64,000 nucleotides of DNA from Apteryx mantelli. Lineage: Eukaryota; Chordata; Aves; Apterygiformes; Apterygidae. Position 1 is the stretch's first letter; each line of letters opens with the position of its first letter. Location of the stretch: the NCBI RefSeq assembly GCF_036417845.1, contig NC_089981.1, forward strand, positions 9,131,501 to 9,195,500, in the 5' to 3' direction. The translations under genes and the position numbers were made by a program. Below the pieces are notes generated by a model. It made no database searches. It was not told the origin of the DNA and saw only the letters and a program-made list of their open reading frames with translations. Below are positions 12,064 to 22,192 of this stretch, one piece after another.

Positions 12064-14719
12064 CTTCTAATTTTGCTACCGTTGTAAAGTAACAAGAACT
12101 TATTCCTGCTTTTCATCTCCACATATCAGCAATCCACTTGAGGCAACTGAGTGAACCGGTAGTTATTTTAAGGACATTGGACATAATCTGAAAGTTAATC
12201 AAGCTGCAGTGTTCTTTCACTTAAAAGAATGACGGAATAAGATGGTGACTTACCAACTACATGTCTGCCATTATGTGATTTTGAGAATAAATGACCAATC
12301 ATTTCTGGGAGATGAGAAAGTTGGGAAAGGCTTTGGAATCCTTCTATCGATTCAATTAAGCTAGCTCTAAAGATAGGTGTTCTTTCACTAGTAGATGTTT
12401 CATCCCTTCTGGCTGAGTTTACAAATGCTGTCCCTCAGTTGGCAGAAGGAGTTGAAATCTTTATTGAGCTGAAAGTGACAGAATTAATCTCAGACAGGCG
12501 AGAGGTTCCTGCCTCTGCATAAGGTTTAGAGTCAAAGGGGGATGGAAAGAGGTCTTGCGGATTCCCTTTGCATTTCACTGCAAGCCTGTTAGGGCTGTTA
12601 TTTCCCCTGACTTCCTCTCCTTAAAGCTGTGCATAACTATAGCAAAGATTGTGTCCCTGTGATCATCTATGGCACCTTAAAGAAGGATTTTACAAGTCTC
12701 TTTCTTTCAAACTGCTGCCAGCATATTTTACAGAGAGGTGATATGACTGCGAAACATCATTATTTCTGCCCAAAGACACATGGCTGGGGAGAAAACTTAT
12801 CTTCAGTATGTTATAGTCTGAATTTTGATCAAGTAGTGATGATTAAAGGCCATCACTATCTCAGAAGCCGTTTATCTCAGTAACGCTAAAATTAGAATAT
12901 GCACGGGGTAGTAAAAGCATTTGGACTATATGCACTATTATCCCACTGGCCTGACGGTCCCAAAACGCAGGAAAAAGAATGTGAAAATGTAGCCTTTTGG
13001 TCCTGCTAGTTGTCATCTTTCTGTTGCTGCAGAGCCTGAAGCTCAAGGTTTATCTCTTGTTTCTGATTATTAAGTATCATCAGATATGTGAAGTTCACAG
13101 TTTTTACACATATCAATGTTGCGTTGTCCTTATCTAGGACAGAGATGAGAGATTTTTAAACCAGATTTCTGAGGTGTCCAAAATTGTCTCTTTCAGTGGA
13201 CTCCCAGCTCACAGGAAGGAAATAGCTTGAGAAGAAATCACAGGCATCATTTTATTTTACTGTGTATGTTTACAGGTCTCTGGGAAGAGCAATGTACACT
13301 ACTACTCTTCCAGAAAAAGACAGGTAGATCGCCATCAAAGAGCTTCCCTGCACAGCAATGAGTCATGTCTGCACACCTCTCTCTGCGCTGATGTTTAAGA
13401 TAGTCAAAGCCATCTAGAGCTAAGCATCAGCAGAACTGGCAGCATGTTTCAATCAAGAATCGCAATCTCAAACCTAAATATGCTTTCTGACAAATATCAT
13501 CAAAAAGAACAGATTTTCATAAGCCCCACATTCATCTAAGCCGTGCATTCACCTATGCCTTAGTCTCCACCTCGAGAAACCCAGACAAAATTAGGGAATT
13601 TAAAAAGTTAAAGAGCTGCTGTCTCTTCAAATCTACAGTTTGCTTTTCTAAGAAAGCCTTCTGATCCAACATCCAGAATCCTGTTCCTCTTCTTCCCTTC
13701 CCCAAATCTCAGTTGCAGGAGGAGATTTGGGAAAATCCCGGCCTTGAATCACTTGTCATGACAGCAATGATAAAGTAAGTCTATTTGTGGTAGAACAGCA
13801 TTGCCCAGAGTCAGGAGGTCCTAGGGGCATTTGGGGGTTTCCCTGCTGCAAACAGTTGAGGAAAACTCGATGAATCAAGAACAGTACTGTTAAGAATTTT
13901 AGGGAAATTTTCAGTGTTCAGCTAGGAATTAGGTTATATCTTATGGAGTATGGAGAGATATTGGATCCCCGTATTTCCACGGAGATACCTATTCCTTAGA
14001 TCTTTATAGTGTAAAGCACCAGACGACTGGCCAAAGTATGAAACTTCATCCAGTCTCTAAATAAAGCGGTGAAAAATGTCCCGACAATTGACCTGGACTG
14101 TGGCTCCAACATTGACTATGGTATTTAACCATGCTTGGATTGCTGCTCTGATAGATTATAAAGCTCAGCTGTGACATAAGGTCAAGGCCTTGGAAAGGTG
14201 TTAGCAGAGCTCCTTTAAATGAAGCGTTCCCAGAGACACCAGGTTGGCACAGACTGCTGAAAATCGGAGTGAATGCCTGGCATTGAGGAACGGCCTCTGT
14301 GTCCATCAGTGTTCCTGGGAGCCTTGGAAAGTCTAGTACGGTGTATGTCACCCTTCACTGTAAGGCAGACACCTAGTGCAGCATCCTGCTCCTCTCATGC
14401 TCCTATTTTACCATGCAATGAATCGCAGTCCCCTCAAAGGTCTCTTGCTGTCTTCAGCAGCTCTCTCAAGTTGAGGCACCTCATGTCAGCACACCAATAT
14501 ATGTGAGATGAAACCTGCTTGTGCTGTGCCATCCTGAAGGATTTGCTTTCTCTTGGAAGCTTAGCACCACCATCACTTTTTTTGTGTAGAAACGTGAGCA
14601 GACACCACTCTCCGAAGCTCGTAGGCGCTAGTGGGAAAGCATAACCTCTCAAAATACCTAGTTGTTCCTCTTAATGCCAGGAGAAGCCTAGACCTGAGAC
14701 TTACACAGCTCTAAGGTGT
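12064..14719. other. Non-coding stretch
   Basis: No gene is recognised. 12,064-12,700 and 12,968-13,045 pair with right-arm sequence at about 52,060-52,765. From 13,046 onward there is no counterpart in the window until 23,768. Confidence 0.5.
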
Positions 14720-15736
14720 CTAAAGGTAAAAGGCACAATACCACCCCAAATGCTCGGGTTTGACTGGTGACGATATGCTCACATCCTTTTGACTGACAAT
14801 TTCCAAAGAAAGATGAGAGCTACATGAAACCTTGAATTTAGTTTCAGTTCTACTCTTGTCTGCTGAGAAGATGGTGGAAGGGCGCATATAGATGAAAATG
14901 GATGACCCAAGGAACAGAAGTGCAACAGTGATATGGGAGGTGCAGGTAGAGAGTGCTTTGAGACGCCCTTTGGAAGAGTGTGTCCTCAAAGAGACCAAAA
15001 TAATGACATAGGACACAACAAGAACAAGCAAAAAGCCCGAGGAAATCAGACCACTATTAGCAACCACGATGCAACCAACCACGTAGGTGTCAGTGCAGGC
15101 CAGCTTCAGCAAAGCGTGTACATCACGGAAGTAGTGGTCGATCTCATTGGGCCCACAAAACAATAGCTGAGTGGTGAGCAGGGTCTGCACCAGGGAGTGC
15201 ACACAGCCTCCCACCCACGAAGCTGCCACCAGCCGGCCACACACATGCTTGGTCATAATGCTTGCGTAATGAAGCGGCTTGCATATAGCAGTGTAACGAT
15301 CATACGCCATTGCTATGAGGATGAACATCTCCGTGCAGGCAAAGAGATGGACCCCAAAGAACTGTGCTATGCAGCCCACAAAAGAGATGGTCTTCTTTTC
15401 AGCAAGAAGGTCATAAATGAGTTTGGGAACTGTGACAGTAGAGTAACTGATATCTACAAAGGACAAGCAGCTCAGGAAGAAGTGCACGGGAGAGTCCAGC
15501 TGTTGGCTGTTCTGTATAGTGCTGATGATAAGCAGGTTTCCAAGAACAACAGTGGCATAGAAGACTAAGAAGAATGTGTAGCATACTTTTGCTAATGTAT
15601 CATCTTGTGTGAGTCCCTGGAAGACAAACTCCGTCACATTGTTTTTGTTCTTCACATACGTCACGTAGACAGGACCTGAAGCACAGAATAAAGCCACCTG
15701 TGATGGCATTAGAAACACAGTGTTATCAGTACACAT
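14720..15736 (-). pseudogene. OR4-like olfactory receptor pseudogene with TM7 lost
   Basis: A 338-codon open frame. About 260 residues in its middle are a good odorant receptor: KNKNNVTEFVFQGL, GNLLI (TM1), a TM2-entry segment (HFFLSCLSFVDI), CIAQFFGVHLF, MAYDRYTAICKPLHY, extracellular loop 2 with CGPNEIDHYF, TM5 with SYVIILVSL, and SSKGRLKALSTCTSHI into TM6. Three defects mark it as broken. Homology stops after STIFSADK (~14,855), so the [10 protein letters not shown]7 segment is replaced by 44 unrelated residues. The usual start codon before KNKNN reads GTG, so the frame opens at an upstream ATG. A conserved loop cysteine is arginine (DHYFRDVH for DHYFCDVH). It lies within the 10.7 kb block absent from the right arm. 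A truncated expressed product cannot be excluded. Confidence 0.82.
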
Positions 15737-15739
15737 CCA

Positions 15740-16708
15740 TGTCGATCACTGGTATGTTCAATATCAATGTATTCCCTTTTATGTCTTTTGGGGAAAGTTT
15801 CCTTTCAAAGTCAATGCTTCTCTCAAGGAGTGACAGTTGATATCTAACTCAGAATGTATTACTGAAGTGTGTATTAGCGAGCTCCGTTTATTTATTTGAG
15901 GGAGTTGGTGGAAATATCCTCCAGATTCTTATTTCTGATCTTTGCCCCTTTTAAAAAGGAAGACTAGTCACTAGGTTCCCTAAACATCCACTTTTCAAGT
16001 GTTGATTTGGAAACGAAAAACTGACTGAGAAGGATAGTGCATGTTACCATTTGAGTCTCAACATGTTAGTCATTCCCTAAGGAATTCTGCTCAAGCGGTG
16101 AATGTACCTTCTTTTTCAACCCTCTGAAGGAATTCAACAGAACTAGTCCTTACTAGTGCTCTCTGACTCTGGTAGAATGTCCATGCATTTTTGTGCAACC
16201 ATCAGTGTTCACATCATGACACAAGGCAGCTGGCTAATTAACATCACTTCAACTCTCAGTGTAGATCCTTCTGGAGGAGGTAAAGTGGACACCTACCTCA
16301 TGTCTGTTTAGCAGAGATGTGCCTTTAGGCACAAACTGTCTTTAAGGCGCCCTAAGTGAAATCAGACCACGTTCAAGGGATGCCGGGAAACCTGAAGCAG
16401 GAGAGTCATTGTCCTATATGTGCTGTACTGGGCTACATCTTGTGTGGATTGGTTCCAGTTATTGCTCATGAGTTTCTGGGTTGTGACCTCAGTCTCCAAA
16501 AGAGCGGGCTTGTGTTTCCTCAGACCACCTTTCGTACAGTTCATGGGTGCATACTGGAGGTAATCTGCATTAACGATGTGTTAGTAAATTTTTTGTACAC
16601 CTCAGCCAAGTTCTGGACTAGGCATGGAAACCCCCATAAACACACCTGTGATGCCCCTGGGGTAATAAATACACCGCTGCTGAATCTCCTTTACTCACCA
16701 ACACCCTT
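15740..16708. other. Non-coding stretch upstream of the provirus
   Basis: No gene, RNA or repeat is recognised between the OR4-like pseudogene and the ERV target site. Confidence 0.5.
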
Positions 16709-16713
16709 GTATT
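16709..16713. repeat. ERV target-site duplication, copy 1 (gtatt)
   Basis: The 5 bp gtatt directly before the TG of the LTR is repeated directly after the CA of the other LTR at 22,188-22,192. A perfect 5 bp duplication shows that the two LTRs bound one integration event. Confidence 0.9.
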
Positions 16714-17110
16714 TGTCGGAGTGGGGGACGGGCCCGGAGTAACGATGAGTCTCAATATGAGTATGGTCGTTCTCCCTTTATTCAAGCTTTTACAGAGTAT
16801 ATATAGAGAATGAGCAGAAGCTTGCGTTAGTAACAATGCTACTATTGGTTAAGGCCCCCTGTATACGCGCGATGTGCCTCGACAGGATTGGTGTGGGGCG
16901 ACTGCTTGCGTTACTAGCTTTGTGGTCAGAGCTGTGTGCTGCTTCCCCTTTTCTTGATGTCGACACCGGCGATGTTCCTGTTTTCATCGTTTAGAGGAGA
17001 CTTCAAGGACAGCAGCTTGCTCACACTCTGAGCCTTATTCTATGTAATTGTAGGCGGGATTGCTCACTTTTAACAGATCATGGCCCTTTTTGTCTAACCA
17101 TTCCTCCACA
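16714..17110 (-). repeat. ERV 3' LTR
   Basis: 397 bp, bounded by TG...CA. In sense orientation (minus strand) it has a TATA box tatatata at 16,798-16,805, followed closely by a poly(A) signal AATAAA at 16,777-16,782. This implies a short R of alpharetroviral type and a U5 of roughly 60 nt. It differs from the partner LTR at five sites: a G/C near TATA, a G/C in ggtgtgggg, two in the cgacaccggc segment, and one in gtaattgtag. Confidence 0.95.
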
Positions 17111-17300
17111 ATTCCCCCTTCTTGTTTTTGAGCAATCCAGACTTGGTTCACTACTTTCAGCAGAGCTTTCTTAATACAGCTTAGTACTACACACAAACAT
17201 AAACATATAACTATAAGGATTAGTAGAATGCGTAAGCCTTCAGTAAGCAACCCTATTAGCTACTGTGGTAGATTTCCAAACAGGTTAGTTAGCCATCCGT
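17035..17300 (-). pseudogene. env: ERV env carboxy-terminal remnant (TM anchor and tail)
   Basis: After the deletion junction a DGWLTNLFGNLP segment, a stop codon (TAG) and LLTEGLRILLILIVICLCL are readable. The last is a membrane-spanning helix followed by a cysteine/basic cytoplasmic tail that runs into the LTR. This is the layout of the end of a retroviral TM subunit. The fusion peptide, immunosuppressive-type segment and most of the ectodomain are gone. Confidence 0.75.
17111..17129 (-). promoter_or_regulatory. ERV polypurine tract
   Basis: On the minus strand a purine run (aacaagaagggggaat) directly abuts the TG of the 3' LTR. This is the position expected for the plus-strand DNA primer. 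Confidence 0.85.
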
Positions 17301-17591
17301 CTAAGCATTAATAAGTGCGGCACTACAATTACTAGCAGGCATACTGCTGTTGCACCTCCCCCTGCTATACTCAGAAAATTCGCTTTTATTATAGCTGGGG
17401 ATTCCTACTAGGCAGGTTCTAAAGGGTTGCGTAGCAGAAACTAGGGACAAACAGAAAGCTTGTTGCCCTGTCTTATTTGCCCAGGTAACCCACATATTTT
17501 GTCTGGGCTCAATCTCGTGGAGAGCCATTACCACTGGGAGCAGTACCCCCAGAATCAGGTTCCCCATCCTCTTGCCCGTTGGACGAGTCAT
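17301..17591 (-). pseudogene. env: ERV env amino-terminal remnant (signal peptide and start of SU)
   Basis: Envelope glycoprotein fragment of 96 codons. It begins with a short basic stretch and a hydrophobic signal segment (MGNLILGVLLPVVMAL). The start of surface protein follows, with the motif NMWVTWANKTGQ, two N-glycosylation sites nearby and a cysteine pattern like that of alpharetroviral SU (recognised by eye). It terminates at a stop after SNCSAALINA, where an internal deletion joins it to the transmembrane-subunit tail. Receptor-binding and fusion regions are absent. Confidence 0.8.
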
Positions 17592-19985
17592 GGTGAGTCA
17601 AGACAGGCTTCGCGTTCTTGCTGGGTACCCACACTGGACCACGATCTGTAGAGACACACATATAACCTCGACCATTGAAGACAACAGGGACGGGCCCAGT
17701 CCATATTCCGGAGACTGGATCCCTATACATTACTTTAAACTGTGGTAACGTTGTTGTGTTATTAAACTTAAGATTTTGGTGGTGAATGATCACCGGGGGT
17801 TCCTCACGGTCGCCCATGAGACAGAGATAATTCAGAGTGAAGAGCGCACGGTGCAGTCTCTGCTGTGCGTCCGTCTCCTCACCCTTTTGCTTCCTTAGGT
17901 AGTCTTTTAACACTTGATCAGTGCGCTCCACTAGGCCCTGTCCAGTGGGTGAGTGTGGGATTCCAGTAACATGATCAACTCCCCATCGGGACAGAAACGC
18001 CCTGAATTTGTGGCTGATATAGGCAGGTCCATTATCCGTTTTTATCCGCTCCGGTACGCCCAATATGGCGAAACAAGCCAACAGGTGTTTGCACACATGT
18101 TGTGCCTTTTCTCCGGGTAATGCAGTTGCCCATATCATTTTTGAAAAGGTATCAATGGTCACATGTACATACTTTAACCGACCAAATTCTGGAACATGAG
18201 TGACATCCATTTGCCATAATTCTAGACCCTTTAACCCTTTTGGATTTACCCCAAGCCCAATACCTGGGCCATGGTTCCCGCATCTTGGGCAAGCCTGTAC
18301 AATACCTCGGGCCTCACTCCCTGTTAAATCAAATTGCCTTTTTAAGCCCTTGGCGTTCTGATGAAACATGTCATGGCTTTGCCTAGCTTGCTGGAATTTG
18401 TCCATAGGGGGTAGATGACACACTGAGCTAACCAGGCTGTCAGCGAGCTGATTGCCTTGGCCTAGCCCCACGTCTAGCTGGTGACTACGAATGTGGATAA
18501 CACAGCAAGCTGCTGTTCGTTGACCCAGCACAGAGCGCAAGGTGATGAACAGGCTTCCCAACCTCGGGTTAGATGTTTCCCTTATTAAGGCGTCCTCCAG
18601 CCGTGGTACTATCCCTGCTACATACATTGAATCGGTCACTACGTTTAGAGGGGTATTCAACCAATTAGTTAGAGCCCAAACTACCGCAGTTAATTCTAAA
18701 GTCTGAAGGGAATCTCGAGGCTGTCCCTCCATGACGTGTTGTTTCCATTGCTCACCTTCTTTCCACACGCATGCGGCACGTCGCAAACACTTACCCGCAT
18801 CCGTGTAGACAGTGACGCCATCTGAAAGGGGTTCCCTACTTACTTTGGACTTTTCTATCCATTGATTTCGCTGTAGCACCTGCCATAACTTTCCCTGAGG
18901 CTGACACAAATGTACCTTACCACAGAAACCTAACAGAGCATTTTGTACGGCCACAGCGTTTTGGAGCCACCACTCTAGGTCAGCCATGTTAACAGGTATA
19001 CTGATGTCGTTCGGCTCTTGACCACTGATCTCTAAGATTCTTGATCGCCCTTTGCATATCAATTCACCTACTGCTTCGGTTCGGGTCTGGATACTCGTTT
19101 TTGGTTGTACACTCAGGAATACCCATTCCAAGATATGAAATACATCTTTTTGATTTTTGCGTTTGGCAGTGGCATTGATCAGAATAGGGGGGGGAGATTC
19201 CCCGCTTCTGTTTTGCCACTGACAAACGACTGCATATGGTGAGTCTTTCCCATTACATATGATTAGGGATATAGGAAGGTTTAGGCGGCGTCGAGAGGAC
19301 CATGCCGAATGTAATTTTTGTGTAATACGCTGTAACACAGCATGTTGTTCAGGTGTCAAAGTAATTTTGTTAGCAGGATTAGTGCCTCGCAATAGCGCCG
19401 TCAGGGGCGCAATATCGGTATTGGAGATACCAACACAATGTCGCACCCACTGTATGTCCCCAAGCAGGGTCTGTACATCATGCAGGGTGCTTAACCGCGT
19501 TGTGAGTTCTGTCTTTTAGGGCCGGATTTTAGACTCTGCAATGGACCATCCAAGATACTTCCACGGAGCCGTGCGCTGGATCTTATCTGGTGCAATGATA
19601 AGTCCCTTTTTAGAGAGAATGTCACTTAGCTGTTGTAGTGACTCGTCTGTAAAAGACTTTTCCTGGCAACAAAGAATGTCATCCATATAGTGATAGATTA
19701 TGGTGCCTGGCCATCGGTTTCGGAGCGGCTGCAATGCCCAGGCAACATAAAGTTGGCACAATGTTGGAGAGTTTTTCATTTCTTGCGGCAAAACAACCCA
19801 CTCATAACGCTCCGCGGGTGCAGCCTTGTTTATTGCTGGCACAGAAAAGGCGAAACGCTGTGTATCTTGAGGATGTAAAGGGATGGTAAAAAGGCAGTCC
19901 TTCAAGTCAACTATCAGTATGTGCCACCCGTCTGGTAGCATGCTAGGTGATGGCATGCTGGGTTGCAACGTTCCCATATGTGGAA
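17509..19985 (-). pseudogene. pol: ERV pol remnant: partial RT, RNase H and integrase
   Basis: Pol makes and integrates viral DNA. The fingers portion of reverse transcriptase is deleted; the frame resumes at MGTLQPSMPSPSMLP. The palm keeps the catalytic Asp in LIVDLKDC and YMDD (frame 19,516-20,022, residues 112-115). A TAA at 19,516-19,518 interrupts the frame; the 645-codon frame 17,509-19,446 continues in the same phase. Within it, RNase H keeps D216, E251, D272 and D336. The integrase zinc finger is H358-x3-H362...C386-x2-C389. The integrase core keeps D414, D471 and E507, a DD-35-E spacing. Active-site residues of RNase H and integrase therefore survive, but the element is broken upstream. 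The 3' end overlaps env by 83 nt in another frame, as is common in alpha/beta retroviruses. Confidence 0.92.
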
Positions 19986-21602
19986 ACGGTTGTACGGGCC
20001 TGTTGTAAGATCTTCCAATCATGCGGTTCCCATTTTTCCTGCCTGTGCTGGTATAATATCGGAAATGCCAGCGGGGCGGAACCGCCCACCCCTCCGGTGG
20101 CTTGCCACTGGCCTTCCACTATAGCGTTCTTGATAATAGCACCCCAGCAAGACTCCTTTGGAAGCTCGGTGAGGGGATTTACTAAGCAGGGAGGGATTCC
20201 CCTCTCTCTCTCTTGCGTCTGTAGCTCCACCTTTTTCAGGTGTTCCGATAGTTCCTGTAGCACTCTTACGGTTTCTCCTGGTGACGGCGGTGCTTTATTT
20301 CTGGTGCCAGGCGTCTTGTCCCCCGAAGACTCGCTGGACGAAAGCAGTGGGGGGTACTCTGATGGAGTCTGGCGTGAGCGGGTGGTCTCGTTGAAGGAGG
20401 GTAGAGGCGGCCGCTGAGGTGGCGTAGACAGCGGCAACGGTGGATGCAGGGGATTGTTGCTAGGCAGCGGCGGGGGGGGAGCACTAGGAGGGGGTCGGCC
20501 CTCCTTTCCACCCGAGTCTATGAGGTCAGCAAGGGGCGTGGCCACCGCCCCTCTTTGAGCCTCCTCCGGGTGCACTTCCGCGTTTGCCTCAGAGCTCGGA
20601 CCAGCTGGCTCTGGGGAAACTTCCGCTTTCTGGGACGCAGCGGGTGACGGCGCTGTCGATGCCTCCCCCTGAGTTCTCCCGCGCCCTTTGCAGTGCCTCC
20701 CCGACAGACCGGCTCATTGCCGTTAAAGTCTCTAGTAGGGTGTTCCAAAGTGCGCGAACAACTTTCCCGTCCCTCAGTTCCAGCTTTTCCAGTTTTTCTG
20801 ACAGCTGCTCAAACATTTTTAATAGTTGAGCCGTGGACGGCTTTGTCCCCATGGGGGTGGTAGGCGAGGCTGTGCCTGACGACTCAGGAGAGGACAGGGC
20901 CGGAGGCTCTCGCCACGGCCCTTGCGGCGCATTGCCGGCTCCCTCTTGCGCGGACGGTGTTAAGGGCCGCGCGGGCGGCGGTGGAGGGGGAGGAGGAGCC
21001 GTAGGTCGAGGCGGCCCTTGAGTGGGTGGCAGAGGCGAGGCACTAGGGATTGTCCCACCCTCCTCCGGGTCCTGGGAGGCAGTCGGCTGTACTTCCGCAT
21101 TTTCGGCAGTGCTTGAGCCGGCCGGCTCGGCGGCAACTTCCCCTTTTTCTTGTGGGGCGGCTGAACCCCCCCGCAGCTTCTGCAGCATCTCCGCCACTGT
21201 GCGGTACAGCTTACCCACGGAGCCAGTCCCCCTGATAGCGAGCTGAGACCCACCACCGGGTCCCTGAGGGGTGCTACTTGGCGCAGGGCTCAACATTTTT
21301 GTAGCCGCGGCAGCCACCTCCCTCTCTGCCTTCATCGCCACCAGAGTCTCCAGGACCGTACTCCAGAGGGATCGTACCGCCTTGATCTCCTTCCCATCCT
21401 TCGCTCCACCCTCAATGGTCTTAGACCACATCGTTTCCCCAAAGTCTCTCCACTCCGATACAGAGAATAGCAAGTGTGTGTCTGAAAAATGCCCCCATTG
21501 CTGCCCTAACTTAATCAATCTGTGTAACTGCTTCACTGGGGCATCCACCCCTCTCTTAGAGAGGATCCCAGCTAGCAGAGTGGCCACAGCGTCCGTTTCC
21601 AT
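19976..21602 (-). pseudogene. gag: ERV gag remnant with internal tandem duplication
   Basis: The start is ATG at 21,602 (METDAVATLLAG), 168 nt after the primer site. The amino terminus has a matrix-like segment (VKQLHRLIKLGQQWGHFSD...FGETMW). A very proline-rich region follows, with runs of eight prolines. Two related units occur in tandem: each has a LWxTxLETLxAM helix, an EVxxEPAGxSxxxNAEV segment, a proline-rich stretch, SSxESSG, and a short leucine/charged helix (LSEKLEKLEL; LSEHLKKVEL). A frameshift near 20,640 splits the frame in two. The downstream part reaches the amino-terminal segment of capsid (WKILQQARTTVSTYG), then stops at the deletion junction near 19,975. Most of capsid, all of nucleocapsid and the protease are missing. 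Confidence 0.85.
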
Positions 21603-21770
21603 GCTGCTCCCTGGGAGACGGGGCGCGACCCCGACGCCGTGTCTGGCGGCAGCTCTCGACCAGCACTTCTCCCAGCCGTGTGATCCCCACTCCCGTCCTC
21701 TCACTGCTTACCGCAGTCTCGGAGCTCTTATCGGAATTCAATCCTCCTCTTATCGGTAGTCTCGGAGATG

Positions 21771-21788
21771 AACCATCCTCTGCTACCA
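21771..21788 (-). promoter_or_regulatory. ERV primer-binding site for initiator tRNA-Met
   Basis: On the plus strand this is aaccatcctctgctacca, which is the 3' end of vertebrate initiator tRNA-Met including CCA, so the minus strand is complementary to that tRNA over 18 nt. It sits two bases inside the 5' LTR, the standard primer-site position. The tRNA identity is from memory of the conserved initiator 3' end. Confidence 0.85.
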
Positions 21789-21790
21789 GA

Positions 21791-22187
21791 TGTCGGAGTG
21801 GGGGACGGGCCCGGAGTAACGATGAGTCTCAATATGAGTATGGTCGTTCTCCCTTTATTCAAGCTTTTACAGAGTATATATAGACAATGAGCAGAAGCTT
21901 GCGTTAGTAACAATGCTACTATTGGTTAAGGCCCCCTGTATACGCGCGATGTGCCTCGACAGGATTGGTGTCGGGCGACTGCTTGCGTTACTAGCTTTGT
22001 GGTCAGAGCTGTGTGCTGCTTCCCCTTTTCTTGATGTCGACGCCGGTGATGTTCCTGTTTTCATCGTTTAGAGGAGACTTCAAGGACAGCAGCTTGCTCA
22101 CACTCTGAGCCTTATTCTATGTAATCGTAGGCGGGATTGCTCACTTTTAACAGATCATGGCCCTTTTTGTCTAACCATTCCTCCACA
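21791..22187 (-). repeat. ERV 5' LTR (promoter LTR)
   Basis: 397 bp partner of 16,714-17,110, with the same TG...CA ends, TATA box and AATAAA. It would drive transcription leftward across gag-pol-env. Confidence 0.95.
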
Positions 22188-22192
22188 GTATT
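22188..22192. repeat. ERV target-site duplication, copy 2 (gtatt)
   Basis: Matches 16,709-16,713 exactly. The match does not extend to a sixth base. Confidence 0.9.

Larger units (their letters stand above)
16714..22187 (-). mobile_element. Defective class II endogenous retrovirus (alpha/beta-like), 5.5 kb
   Basis: Order on the minus strand: 5' LTR (21,791-22,187), primer site, gag remnant, pol remnant, env remnants, polypurine tract, 3' LTR (16,714-17,110). A 5 bp duplication flanks the element. Pol resembles class II (alpha/beta) retroviruses with YMDD; the env amino terminus resembles alpharetrovirus surface protein. Internal deletions remove most of capsid, nucleocapsid, protease, the front of reverse transcriptase and most of env. 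Stops and a frameshift add further damage, so the element cannot be autonomous. The LTRs differ at 5 of 397 positions (1.3%), which makes it fairly young. It lies within a left-arm block absent from the right arm. Confidence 0.95.

Noticed and set aside
19947-21759. Several open frames on the plus strand across the gag region
   Set aside because: Antisense by-products of GC-rich, proline-coding gag sequence.
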